From: Pieris napi | Lineage: Eukaryota > Arthropoda > Insecta > Lepidoptera > Pieridae | Assembly: GCF_905475465.1 (NCBI RefSeq) | Contig: NC_062252.1 | Location: 7,874,001 to 7,938,000, forward strand | Length of the DNA: 64,000 bases | Reading direction: 5' to 3' | Part shown: positions 11,377 to 26,300 of the stretch, in pieces | Layout of the letters: the number at the start of each line of letters is the position of its first letter | Position numbering within the stretch: position 1 is the first letter of the stretch | The notes under the pieces: generated by a model | Told to the model about the DNA's origin: nothing | What the model saw: the letters and a program-made list of their open reading frames with translations, nothing else | Databases searched by the model: none | Position numbers and translations under genes: made by a program

Positions 11377-14300
11377 GTAACAAACAAACAGATATATTTT
11401 AGAAAATAAGTTAATGACGTTGTGGTTTATGACATTTTCCTTTGAATAATTGTAATGTAGAGGGAGGGTAAAACTTGCTGAGTTTCTTGCACGTTCTTCT
11501 CAGAACAAGGCCTCCTGGTAGTTTTGCGAACGGATGGCGTAGTCTTGCTCTTTCGCGAATTTTGTAAACGTTTCTGAAATTTATAAGCATGCCCTAAGAT
11601 GCATCAAAATTGAATAAACGTATTTAGATTTTTATTGATTTTTAAGACAAATGTACACCTAGTACAGTTTCACATATCACATATTATAAACAAACTTCAA
11701 ATTTAATAGACAAACAAAATTTGCTTTGGGCTAAATTAGCTGTGATTATAGCAACACTAAGTTTTTCATATTAACATGAGTGCCAATGGACTTTGTATCC
11801 GGCTAATAAAAAAAAAAATAAAAAACATATTAACATGACATTTGACACATTCATAGAGTTTTCCTTTAGACATTTTTTCTGGTTTATATTTATGTAACTT
11901 TTCTTAACTGGCTTTTGTTTTTGGTATTTTAACTAACAATATTAACCAAGAATTATAGACGAAATCGAAACAAAACCACTCTTTGACAGATGACAACAAA
12001 GACAATCTTATAAATTAGAAGAAAATAGTTCTAATATTTTTCGAGGTATTTTTCCTTGCTTTAAGGTCGAACAATAATACTTTTGGTAACTTGTTGGTTC
12101 AGTTCCTAGATTAAATAAATAATTCGTAAGAAAAACAAATTATAACTTTTTTAGCAATCAGTTTTTTTGGTAACTGTTCTCTGGCAGAATACCCAGTGCT
12201 GTGGAACACGTCTGCTCCACAGCATACTGAGCCAGGGCCAGTTACTACCACAACACACCACATAACATACCTAATATATACCTTATTCCTTTTTTTTTCG
12301 ATAATTGTATGTTATTTTTCTTTTTTGATTATTATTATTTTCATTTTATGTGTGTCTTATTACTAATAAATGTAATGACGGTCAATTTTATACATAGGCC
12401 TCTCTGATTATAGTTCATTCTGTCCTGGGCTAGCTTGCTCCATCTCTATCTGACGGAGAGTAGTTCTTTCTTCTTCTTGTAGTGCCTCTCCACTACTGGA
12501 GGTTGGCGGTCAGCTCGTCATACTTTTTCTTATTCTTCACCAAGCGCATCAGCTAGATTGTAGGGTAGTTCCTAGATTAGCCTTAATTAAAATCTGGACA
12601 ATAAGTAGGACTGGCGCGTTCTATTTAGCTGTCATTGGTCAACAGATAGAATTCCCTTTGTTCATCACAATTAACGCTTTAAAACTTTCGCTCAAAACGC
12701 GTGGTGCACGAAAACAATGCAAATGACCATAATGTTGAATTAATTAGTATATATCGTAAACCATAAAATTAACTGATTATAATTAGGTAGCAATTGCTTT
12801 CGTTTGTAATGTTAATAAAGATTAAATGAGCGTACAAATAAGTTAGATAAAATATTAGCTGTGATTGTGGTTTGAAACAAATAATTATTAAGCTAATCTG
12901 CTTAGAATTTTGATATTTGTTGGGTAACTAGTGACAACGTTGTCCGGTATTGACTATGAATATTGAATTTTTATCATAATTGGTGGTGCTACAACCTCTT
13001 TAGTTCTGGGCCTCAGATTTCTGAATCTGTTTCATGATCATTTTTAAATCTAATAGGCAAGTATGATTTAGTGCCTGACACACGCCGTCGACTTTTTGGG
13101 TCTAAGACATGCCGGTCTCTCACGATGTTTTCCTTCACCGTTCGAGCTAATGTTAAATGCGCATATAAAGAAAGTCCAATGCTCAACCGGGGATTGAACC
13201 TTCGACGTCAAGGATGAGAGTCGTACGCTTAAGCCACTTTTTTAATAACACAGAAACTTATTAATTTATTAATATTTTCAGATGTAGTATGCATCAAAAC
13301 TGTAGCATACTGGCCAGCACTAATATGTTCGGAGATCCTTGTCCGAACACATTGAAGTACTTGGAGGCTCACTATCAATGCGTACCAGGTAATTTTTTTA
13401 TTACTATTATTATTATTAGATTTCTCATATCTAAGAATAGATGTAAAGATGCATCTTCTACCGCGTTTACCATGGAGAGTGTTGAGAGGAGTTGTTCGAA
13501 TACATGCTGCTGAGTTTCATCATCGGACGTCGAGACAGAATAGGAAATTTCATCCGTATCACCTTGACGTCCGTCGTTCCACAACTGAGCGTTTTTAAGG
13601 CAGTTTTTGCCGCGCACCACCACTATGTGAAACCAGCCACTGAAATATTTCCGAACCAATTCGACTTAGGGTCCTTCAAGAAAAGAGCGTATCAATTCTT
13701 AAAATGCCGAAAAAAATGTTTTTATTAATAAATTTTTTCATGTATTCAAAGACAATTATATGATAGCAGACATTCGTCCCACCAGGGAGATCCCTATGTT
13801 GTGTGCGGTTCCACTCTTTCGTGGTTTATACATACGTGGTACGATGCAAAACAGCTAATCATTTTTAAACTAAGCAAACTAAGCAATCTAAATGAATATA
13901 ACCATTTCGGTGTTGAGTTATATCTACCATTATAACAATCACTAAATAACTATCTTCTAATAAATTTCAGCATCAACCACCAGTACCACCAGCCGTCCGT
14001 CACCGCCCTGGCTAATCACGTCACAGCCAACAGTATGGAGATCTACCGCACCCCCGATCCTCAAGAACCCAGTTCAAACCCAACAAGAGAAGAAGAAACC
14101 CACTGTGATCACACCGCCGACATTCAGACCTCATATTACATTACCGCCGGAAATACAATTAGGAAATATTGGGACAAAGGTAAGAAATCCCAAATCTTAA
14201 TACTAGTCTAAAGCTATATTTATTAGGAAAAGAAGAAAAATAGTTTTCCTTTTTCATGTGGCCCTTTTCGTAGTCTACATATGTTATATTTGTTTTGTCC

Positions 14301-17300
14301 ATTCTTTGCCTAAGTAATTGTACGTATATGTAGTTTTACACTTGCGCTCAACTTATTTAATTATTTTTTTCCTTACTGTGGTTGCCTGGAAGATATCGAA
14401 AGCGATAAGGCCACTAGTTACTATAATATTTAATTGTACTGTATTTTGTAAGTGTAAATACATTCATAAATAAAATAATAATTATATACAAACATGACTA
14501 AAACATTGACAACAAAGTATAACAATGAAAAATAGAAATAAGGCTTAATGATGTATATAGAATACTAGCTGACCCGACAAACGTTGTTTTGCCATGTATA
14601 TTATTTCTAAGAAACATTGTTTTAGTGTAATCATATTAATTATCTACTAAAATAAAAAATAGGAGTCGATCGTAGAGGAATGAAAATTAGGAGCTGTATG
14701 TATTTTTGTATGCTGTATCATAAAAAATAAAAACAAAAAAAAACTAAAAACTTGTAAATAACATTTCTAAATGTTTCCATAACGATATTGCATAATCGTT
14801 TATTTCTATAATTATTTTTATAATTTGGCTTAAAAGTTTGGTACATACTTAAATCTACTTAAAAAGGTTATTACTTAGCTGTAACTATATCGTCACAGTA
14901 TGAGGAATCGATCCTATTCCTATTTTAATCGCATTGTAAAAGTACAATACAACTTTTTACACCTACACATATTATGTCGAATCTGTAAAAATTATTTACC
15001 GTGAATAATGCGTCTCACTTCACACAAATACCAACAATAGGTAAAACCTACTATATTCTTACAAATTCAAGAAAAAGCTCAAAGCATACATACAAATAAT
15101 AAAAAAATTACTAAATACGTCATGTTTATAACTGAACATTCGGATTTCACAATACATTGTATGAAATACTAATATGTTATCTAAGAGTTATAAAAATTAC
15201 TTACAGAAAACAACACCACGGCAGCAAGACTCTTCATCAGAGAAGGAGCTACCTCAGGTTCCATTAGAGAATGTACCAGTCATAAAGGAAGAGGTTCCAA
15301 AACCACAAGAGACACCCAAGATTGAAAAGCCGAAGGAAAGGGAAGAAGAACACGGTAAATTATTTAGAATCAAATCGAATGATCAAGATGTAATCGCATT
15401 TCTTATGTTACTTGCATCTTGATATAATATGCCTATATGATATTCTTATATCTTTGTCTGTAAATAGAACCATCATGGTATCTGGTATGCAGAGTTAAAT
15501 TACTTATTTAATATGTTGACAACACGATAACGAGTCAAGTCCAGTCATTTATTTTTATTTTCAATTAGGCCTATTTAAAAGGCAGTTTTGAAAGTCAAAA
15601 TTACAAGTTAAAACAAAAGTTAATTTCATATGGAGAAAAATGGGCAAGAAATCCATTCTTAGTTTAGTTTTTACATTATTTTGTATACATTGATTTGATA
15701 ATTATATGGGAAGACCATGTACCTAAAATAAAAAAACTACTATACCAAAATAGAACTTAATTATTATGTAGTTACATGGTGCTCACATATTTACAAATAT
15801 TGCAATTATTGATTTTACATTATTATTTATAAAAAATAAATAATCAACATACAGTCAAATAGTGAGTGAGCAACGTCAAAGAATTTCTTTAAAAATAAAT
15901 TAAAAGCAAATATAAACCTATATAAATAAATAAATAATCTTTATTTCTTCTCTCACATAATATACATACAAGGTTATTATGATTAAACTAAGATGATAAC
16001 ATTTGGAAGTGTATGTGAGACTGGTCTCTGATAATTAATATGAAAAAAATAATAGTATACAATTTCTGTGCAGTAATGACAAGCAAATAAGAATTATGTT
16101 AATTTGCATAAATGCCACACTCAGAACAGACTGTCAGTCACTAATAATTACATTTACGCTGTTATAAAGTCGATTTTAGAGTTGAATAAATATCCAATAC
16201 ATGGGGACTTCATCTTAAGCACTAAGTCACAAATCTGAATCATCAAAAAATATTGACCAATCTCTTCTAAAAATGTATACTTATTTTATTATTATTGATT
16301 ACAGTTGCTGTGACTGATGACATCGCACAATGGGTGCCAAAAGATGAAGATGCTGAGGCGACTCCATCATTACACAGTCCACCGAAAGAAAATCGACCGA
16401 ATGAAGATGATTATGATAAAGTCTTCTGTAAGTTACCTTTCGAAAATAGACACGAATTAATTAAACTACTCAAGTGCGCAGGCGCTAATTAAAGATTTAA
16501 GTTGGCGCCTGGTAGATAGTACCGGTGACCCCAGAGCTGGTGCTTTTCTCGCTAATAGTGTTGCAAGAGTCTTTCAAGTCTTGCAAATACCTATTAGCCT
16601 ATTATTATAAAATATTCATGTGTATGTTTAAAACAAAACAAACAGTTTTTTTAATTATTTAAAGAACTGATCGAGCTTTCGTCAACTGTCATTTTCATAC
16701 AAAGGTCTATCCAAAGACACCGATCCGACCTCCCATGGATAGCTTGTATCGACAGATGGCTATTACAATCCGTCGATTGGTTATTGGCACACTTTTACAA
16801 CATATTTTGGTTTCAAGATTACTATCTCAGATGGTGCATTATGAATTGAGATAGGTTATTGGGTTCGGGCGTTAATAACGCCCAAATCTCAGTTTGTCTT
16901 AACTGCAAGACGCAAGAGTCTTGCAGGTTTCAGTCTTGGTCTTGTTCTTAAGAAAATGCAAGACCAAGACCGATTTTGGGCAACACTACTCGCTAAATAA
17001 GTATCGCAATACAGAGAGGAAAAGAATCACTGCCACAGGGACCAAACTTTTTAAATTTCTTTTACTTTTCTATTTAATTATCATTATTACTATGTACGTT
17101 AAGAATATTGTAAATACTATATTTATTACAAAAGCAATAATATTACGTTGACAGAAAATATTTTGATAGTAAGTCTGCGATTTTCATATAGTTTTTGCGT
17201 TTCAAACCATATCTTAATTCCATTGTAATATTTCAGCTACAAGTGCGACACCAGCCCTCGGTCGCAGGTCGTACTGTCCTCAAGTTACAGCACGCGGCTT

Positions 17301-20300
17301 GCATTGGAACTGGACTCTGGCTGGGACTTATGCTGTTCAGCCATGTCCAGGTGGAGCCACTGGCTTGGCTAGGTGGAAGTATGTACTCTATATCTTTATT
17401 AATTTCATTTGACGCGAAAATCGGAAACATAGTATATGGAACAGTACAACCTTTCTTCCTCCAATTGTATAAATGTATTTTTTGTACTCTCATTTTCTTT
17501 GAATAGGGGCCGTTCAAGTATGACGCAAGCTATTTATCCCCCCCCCCTTTCCTCTTGTCACCAAAAGTAAGCAAAGCTCTCAAAAATAATCTATATATAT
17601 AAAAGAAAGTCGTGTTTGTTACAACACTTATAACTCGAGAACGGCTGGACCGATTGCCATGGTTTTTGATTTGTTGGATTTGTTTCCGTCCCGAATAGCA
17701 GAATAAGCAATAAAATATCGTTATCGATTAACAATAAATTAATAAATTAATTTTACGAATGCAAAAACCATATGGTGCCATCTGTTGACAAAACTACGCA
17801 TCATTTTACGTCGAATTCGTGTCAGTTCAAGAAATTCCGATCTTGAGGTGAATGAGGAGATGCATAACCATGCTTTGATCCTGATCAAAAGACGTTGGAT
17901 ATCAGAAGTGCTTAACATGCAGTATCGCCATATTGACGCTAGAGAGAAGATGCCTAATGTGTAAAACTGCCATTCTTCTTTCGCAATGGCAAGCAATAAA
18001 ACATTTCTGTATTTGCAAAAAAGTTGTATTAATGTAATACTTAACATTAATGAAATCCTAAAATAAGTTAAGGTAACAACGATATTATAAGGTTGTAGGG
18101 CGGAACGAAGTTAGCCAGGTCAGCTAGTAGTACATACACGTATTAATATTCGTAGGAATTCTCGAAATTGCATTTCATTTTTAGTATAGGCAATGTGTGG
18201 GTAATCTACGTAAATAATTATTACTGTTGACGTAATCACCAAATAAGAAAATCAAAGACCAACCCCACCCCTTAATGCTTACGTAATACTTGAACGCCCA
18301 AAGACAAATATTATTTTTGAAGATTGTAACTGTTTAAACGATTTAACGCGTAACAACAGTGAATTTTTGTGTATACACTTTAAAACAGTAGGGAATCCTT
18401 CAAAATTCATGTGAATTAAAGTATACAACTCTTAATGCAATGCCGACCTAATCAAATTGTTGGTGCTGCAATAAAGGATAAATTTATGCATTATTTGGTA
18501 TTCCCATAAGTTTCAATAATTATTCAATGGGCAATGGGCATAAATCCTTGTAATAGTACTAGACAAGTATTTGGTGGGCTTGGTATACTACTTGGTACAT
18601 TAATTATACTCTATATACTTCCAGGTGCACATTAACAGCCCACCAACATGTAGAAGAAGAACGCCCAAGAAGAAGGAGTTCTGGGTTGCAGTCTGGGGAG
18701 AACTATCACGACTTAGGTCTAGACCAGCCCAGTGAGAGGCAGCTGCAATTGATCAGGCGACTTGGTTCTGAAGCTTTGCTTAAAGGTAATTCAAATTTTA
18801 AAGTTCAGTCTCTCGATTTCTCTATTACAGTGTACACTTTTTATAACGAAAACCTCTCTATAACGTAAAATTAGTAACATTTGTTTGGTTGTTACAAAAC
18901 CCATACGTTAATTCACTCTTTATAACGCAACAGAGATTCTCTATAACGAAGAAATATTGTCATATTTAGACATCAACAACATACTTAAGTGTATTACGTC
19001 GACAAAGTTAACAGTATATGTGTTTCGAATAATTTACCTATTGATAGTAATAAAATTAGAAATTATTGTAATTGATTAAGTTTGTTTTTTTTTTGTCTTT
19101 TTATAACGAAAAAAAATGCTTGGTCCCTTGAAATTCGTTATAAAGAGTTTACACTGTAATTTGATATCAACACTTATCAATTATTATTAATTGTAGATTA
19201 AATGAATTTGTGAAATCAATACTAGCTTATTAATAAATGTAAAAAATAGTGTAGTATAAATTGTAGGAAATTAAAAAATATACTACTATAAAATATTATT
19301 TGGAGACGAATAATACTTATTAATCTGCAGGTCGTGGTGGTGATACCCCGGAGCATCTGATAGATTACCGCGGCAGCGTGGCGCTACCTGATGCACAAGC
19401 TTCCAAAGAAAATCCGTCGAATGGAGACTATGTATACTGTAAGTATAACGCAAATAAAAGCGACGTCATTTTTACACGCTTTATATTAGCTTCACCTGTA
19501 TGTATGTATGTAACCGACTCCTTCGGACTCGATTTTGACCCACTTTTAACGGACAGATTTAATTCAAACTTTGTTCATACTAAATTACACGATTTCGGTG
19601 ACCACAAAATTCATATTTTCTTTTTTAATGTGCCAAATATTTAAAAAAAAATTTATGTAACATCACATACTCGAGGTTATATTATTAGTAATTACTCAAG
19701 ATGTCATGTGGAACATGGTATAATGGTTGCAGCTCCTTACAAACTTTGTGTAAAACAAAAAACTTGGCGATTAAAAAGAGTGACGAAGAGTTTATTGCCA
19801 GATCTTCTCTTCCGTTCTATGTCCTTGATTTGAGAACTGGCAGTTAATATAAAATTAGAAGCATTTCATATATATTTCTTTTTTGACGTTCATTGTGTTA
19901 CCTATATAAATGATTTTGAATTTTATAATTTTCATAAAATTTCAGACAAATGTTCTGTATTAATGCTATGCCACCATGATAAAACAAGTATAATAACATG
20001 CAAAACAACATAAAAAATAAAATAAATAATAAATCAGTGGCGCTACAACCTCTTTAGGTCTGCGCCTCAGATTTCTGAATCTGTTTCATGATCATTTTTA
20101 AATCTAATAGGCAAGTAGGTGATCAGTCTCCAGTGCCTGATGTTTTCCTTCACCGTTGGAGCGAATGTTAAATGCGCTCATATAAAGAAAGTCCATTGGT
20201 ACACAGCCGTGGATCGAACCTACGATCTCGGGGATGGGAGTCGCATGCTGAAGCCACTAGGCCACCACTGCTGCCTCTAAAACATAACTTTTTCTTAAAT

Positions 20301-23300
20301 TACAGCAGATACAATACCAGAATGGCATGGTGCGACACCAGATTTAAGCGAGTGTCGGTCGGTGTGGCTTAATAGCTTAGAAGCAAGAGTTCGGGAAGGA
20401 GAATCTCTCCTTAGCATCAGCAATGATCTTGCGCAGGTAATTGCAATATATATTTGACTGCGAGAAATAAATTCATATTCGATATTTGTCAATAAAATCA
20501 TAACACGCTGTTGCCAGACTCAAACTGAAAGTTTATTGATTTAATTGAATTACTTTATCACATACATTTAAACTTAAAATATAAAACTAATTCATCCTCA
20601 CATTCAGTCACTCCGCTAGCTCTGCTACCCAAACAGTGTTTTAGCTTCCTAAATGAGAAACTTGTCATGCTATCAGAGGCCGGATTTAGGCGCCCCTCCC
20701 CTAAATCCGGACTACAGGGCCCAGGGGCCCACAAAAGAGACTTCAAAAAAAATATTTTAAATCCGGACTAGTAGACAACTTTTCATTTGATATATTTTTG
20801 CGTGTTTATTAAATACTAAAACAATCTCCTTGGTTTCGCAATAAATTATTGATGGAAAAACTCGAATGGAAAATTTCTTTTATTTTATTTGGAAAATTAT
20901 TTGGGGTCTGGGGGCCACACACACACATATGAAAGATATTATACCATAATTGTATCAAAGATATTCGCAACTGTATGTACCTGTCTTAATAAAAAAGAAT
21001 CCACAATAATCTTACGATTTATTCTTGATCCAGGTGACTTCCTCAAAAACGCTGTACGGCGGTGACATGATGACCACCACAAGCATCATGAAGAAGCTGG
21101 CTCAACGAATGTCCCAGAACGTGCAGACATTTTCCGATGCGAGGCAGAAAGAAGCATTGGTCACTGATATGTTGCTGGGTGTTATTAAAACAGGTAAAAG
21201 AGGCTAATGTCCAAACACATTACGAATTTAATTAAATAGGATTTACATATTTAAATTTTTTACTCTTTGTATGCTGTGTTGCCCATTTTTCTTAATAACG
21301 CTGTTTGTAAAGAAAAATGGCAACATTGAAATAATCTTAGAATTATAACTTAAGAGTTCATTATTTTAAACGAATCTAAATCCATTAATAATATAAATCT
21401 ATATTCAGAGGATTATGCAAAGTTGAGTCATTTTGGAGATTTACTGAAATAACAATGTAATAATAATAATACTTGTGACGGATTATTTATAAATAAAGCA
21501 TATTGTTGACAATATTTGTCGTTCTCAGGTTCGAATCTTCTAGAAGAAAGCCAACGGGCGTCATGGTCTGATCTCAGTATGGATGCGCAGAATAGAGTTG
21601 CTAGTGCATTGCTCACTCAACTCGAAGAAAACGCGTTTTTGTTAGCCGATGCTGTTACTAAGGAGAAAACTATATTACAGATTGTGAAGAATATATGTAC
21701 GTAGAATATTTGTATTTTAAATATAGAAGCGTTCAAGTATTACGTAACGCAATTTTTGGAGATTATTGACCCCCCCCCCCATGTAACTCGTCGTAACGTT
21801 TTTCAGTACCCAAGTACAGTAATGTACCCAAGTAAATCGTTTCGTGACCACCTAGTGACTCTTCAGTTACTATTATGTGGTGTAAGTCGACGAAAATATT
21901 AACAAGAACGCGTAATTTAATCCCCGCCCCGCATCGTAACGTTTTACATAAGGAAAAAAATACGTTACGTAATATTTGAACTATAGCATTGTGCCAATCA
22001 GAAGTAGCGCTGAGTAGTATAGTACAGTATCCACCAAATCATTTATACATATCACAGGAATAAAATAGGTTATGATAACGATTTTTCTGATTTATACATA
22101 TATGTATAATTAATTTTCAGTTTAATAGTTCGAGTTCACGTGGTCAAGAGAGAGAGAATAACTTCTTCAGAATACTGAAAACAATTACGAATAATAGTGC
22201 CTGATTTTTTATTTAGTAAAATATAACTTTTCTTTATTAACTTTTTTCAGGTCTCTCAGTGCGAGTGTTGGAAGTGAAGAATGTTGAAGATGAGACATTC
22301 CCATCAACTATCGCTCAGGAACAGTGGAAGGCCTCTGAGGACACCATCACTATACCCAAAGCTGCTTTGCTGGGTAGGTTTAATATGTTACTATTTATGA
22401 GCCAGCAAGTTAATAATCTACTCGTAAATAGTTGATATATTTGCTAAAATTTTTAGCGTGTCACAAAAACATAAATAAACTTTTTTGGGACTGTTTTTAT
22501 TTGATTATATCAAGCAGCAAAGTTACTGACTTAGATGCAAAGGGTGGTAACGGTAAAAAGTTGTTTTTTTTTTAAAGTAAATTGTCTGCACAAAAACCTC
22601 ATCAGATCTAGCCCAACTTCGAAGTCATTTAAAACAAAATTTATATAAAAGATCTTTAACATAAGAAAGTGTGAAACACTACTTACAGTCTCTATTAAGT
22701 GGAAGACACTCTGTTCTTGTGTACTATTTTTCCACTTTCCACAGTTTAGCACTTAAGACTAACGTGCATTCGAAGTTACAGTACAAACCTACAATTAAAA
22801 TCCTTCTTTCAGAAAACCACCAAGTTGACCTCGTGCGCATTGTATTCTTCGCATTCGACCGTCTAGAAGAAATATTGCCCCCTACTTTTGGGAAGTCGCC
22901 ACAATTCGCTGCATACACTTCCGACCCGTCTTCTTCAGTCAGCATCAACTCTGAAAAGGAAAAGAAAAACGTTACCCGGGTACTAAATTCAAAAGTAAGT
23001 GTAATTTTTTGTCTTCTTATTCTTCAGGTGCCAGGTGGTGGTGGTATTACTAAAGGTTGGCTTTTAACAACTTCAATTGCGGCGTGTTTATAAATTAAAT
23101 AATCAAAGACTGGAAAAGGAGTCATTATAGTCAATAAAGTTCAGTTTACATTTGAAAAATTAAATAAATAAATATTTATTATCATTCTCTTACATTAAGT
23201 GTAACATAAATTCTATTATTATTCGAATGTTGTTTTTAAATTTTGTCCAATACCGTAGCATCTTCCGTGGGCAAACTTCATTCTGTTAATTGTGTCACGG

Positions 23301-26300
23301 TGCGCGCGCATCGTAAAATTTCACTCTTATCAATTTTTCATAACGCGCCTAAAGAAGTATAACTTCAAAAAGTTTCTTCCATCTTGTCATTATTTAATAA
23401 ATAACATTATTTTGATTCCAATCAGTACTCAACAACGAATGTTACAATAAAACAAGCAAAGTAATGCCGCAAACAGCGAATTTCTATCTTTATCTGTCCC
23501 ATTTCCTAACATTAAGTGACTTTACCAATTCCAGGTAATATCAGCCAGTTTGGGCAACGGACGTCACATTCAGCTCTCTCAAATGGTCCGACTTACGATG
23601 AAACACTTGAAGACTGAAAACGTTACGAACCCTGCTTGCGTCTTCTGGGACTATACTTTGCAGTGAGTTAATTAGATTCTTGTATACAGACGATATTCGG
23701 TAAGGACGTGCTAAAGAAAGCACGTGTGATGCACAAATAATTTAAATTTAACAGAATTATTTCGTTATTGCATAGATTTTATCGCGGGCTTTAAGCGGGA
23801 AACCGAAAAAGAAATTCCGTAACGAAAATAACCTGACACACGATAACGTAATATACTAACGAACGACAGAACGCACTGCGTATTCACATCTCTCTGACAA
23901 GATCGGTGATTTAGCTTAAGCGCGGCCGGTGCAGCTGGTACGCGTTAGAGTGAGACAGACTATATAGGCGTCTTAGTCTAAGTCTGTTAGAGTGGTAGAT
24001 TGAATTAATATCAAAGAAAAAAAATACTGCATAAATAAAAAATAAATAAATAATGAATTATAATTGCATAAGTTGATAAAAAAATGCTGTGCAATAGCTT
24101 TACCGCGGCAGTCCCCGAGTGCCACACGCATTTTTGTTGAAAATAAAAAATTCCAATTGATTGATTAAGATTGATAATACTTGCAAACACTTGCTGATTA
24201 TAAATCAATATTATACTCGTATATATCAATAATCATTATATATTTATAATGACGTAAATCGATTGAAGTTAATAAGTTGCTATATATAAATAATTACCTA
24301 TGTTTCAGTGGCTGGTCACCAGAAGGTTGCGAAGTGGAATGGTCGAACTTAACACATACAGGGTGTGCTTGTTCGCATCTTACGAACTTCGCCATACTCA
24401 TGGACGTACATGGTGTTTCCATTGGAGCAAAACATGTGATGGCCTTACGTCTCTTGACGCTGATTGGGTGTGCGATATCAGCTGTCGCGTTATTGGCGGC
24501 CATCGTAGTTTTCCAGTGTTTTAGGAATATGAAGGTATTTACTATTTATATTGTATATTATCCATAAGGATAAAGAACAAAATAGAATCATATTTACTTA
24601 GAAAAATAAATAAATTAGATAAGGTCAGCGCAAGAAAGGCAAAAGTACATAAGAAATAAAATTGAACAAAGCAGAGCAATTAAAACATAGGTTAACAGTG
24701 AAAGGGACACTAATAAAAAAAAGGACACAAAAAGAAAAAGTGCACATGAATCATGATAATTTCAGATACCAAAGTTAGAGATACGATGTGTACCAGTAAT
24801 GCTTGTACCAAAGAGATTTAAAGGAAGATAGAGAACGAGATAAGCGGATACGGATGGAAAGTGAATTCTATTCCAAATCAATTGATAACTTTAGTGCTCA
24901 TGGCTTTTTTCAGAAAAACAGAAATGTCATCATTGTTGTAGGTCCCAGTAACAATGAAACATTGTCGACTAGAAACTTAAATATTTCATAATATAGTGTA
25001 GACCCAGACAAAGATATATGGGCGGATGCCCTTTTATCATAAGAATCAGCCATGTCTTCAATAAGTTGTAATGTGGGTAGGAACAAAAGGTACAAAAGAA
25101 TCACAAAAAGTATCACCCTTACAGCAATTCACTAATAATTAGGGAATCACTTTTAATTAGTTTTGTAACAAAAAGACACGAGATTATTTGGAACAAAAGC
25201 GATTCGTCGCAGACGTGGTGCGCTCGCCGTTGACGTTCGAAAACTAAACGAAATTCAACATGGCCGCGCTGACCATCGACACGACGCTCCGCCAGACTGA
25301 CAATAGTCAAATCTCGTTCCAATAATTCCAGTATTTCTTAACAGATGGCGTTAGGAATGTGCCGTCAGATATATAATTGCTGATTTTCTAAATGTTTTTG
25401 TTTCAGTCGGATCGTGTACTAATCCACAAGAACCTGTGTATATGTTTGTTGATCGCTGAAGTGGTATTCATGTGCGGAATAGATCAAACGCAGGATAGAA
25501 TCCTCTGCGGTGTCATCGCGGGCTTGCTACACTATTTCTTCTTGGCTGCTTTTGCTTGGATGTTCCTAGAAGGTACGTTAATCATTATATATGGTATTAG
25601 AAAACTTGTTTCTATTATTACCATACTGTTTCAACTTAAAGCACAGAACTAAATATCTTTTTTAACCTTATATCGAGATACTTAATAGCTTTATAAAAGT
25701 TTATTCCTAATTAAAATCCTGTTGGCTGGTGAGCATTTTGGGCGCTTACTTTTTGTTTTTAGGTAAACTAAACATTTACAAAATAGCTATTAGTGCTTTA
25801 AGGCCAAATTATGTATGTTGTTATATATGTTTGTAAGATAATATAAATACATATTTTCATTTAGGTTTCCACCTATACGCGATGCTAGTAGAAGTATTCG
25901 AGCCAGAGCGAGCACGTGCTCGATGGTACTGCGTAGGCGGGTATTTGGTACCCGCACTCGTTGTACTGGCTTCGGCCGCCGCATACCCACCTGGATATGG
26001 CACAGCCACACACTGCTGGTTGTCCACGGACAGATACTTTATTTTTAGCTTCGTTGGACCAGTCGCTTTGGTGCTTATCGTAAGTAGTTTAATTTGTCTA
26101 CAGTAGTCTATAATCTATTAAAATACCTACAATAATTGTTAACACTGTTTACCTCTTGATGTCTAATCTTAATTTAAAACAAAATAGTAATTGTGTTTCT
26201 ATCTAATAACTCCTCTTTTTTAGATGGAAACTTGATCTATGAATTTTTAGATAGTCAAACTACCGAAATCACTAATCTCACAAAACTTTTATTATTAATA

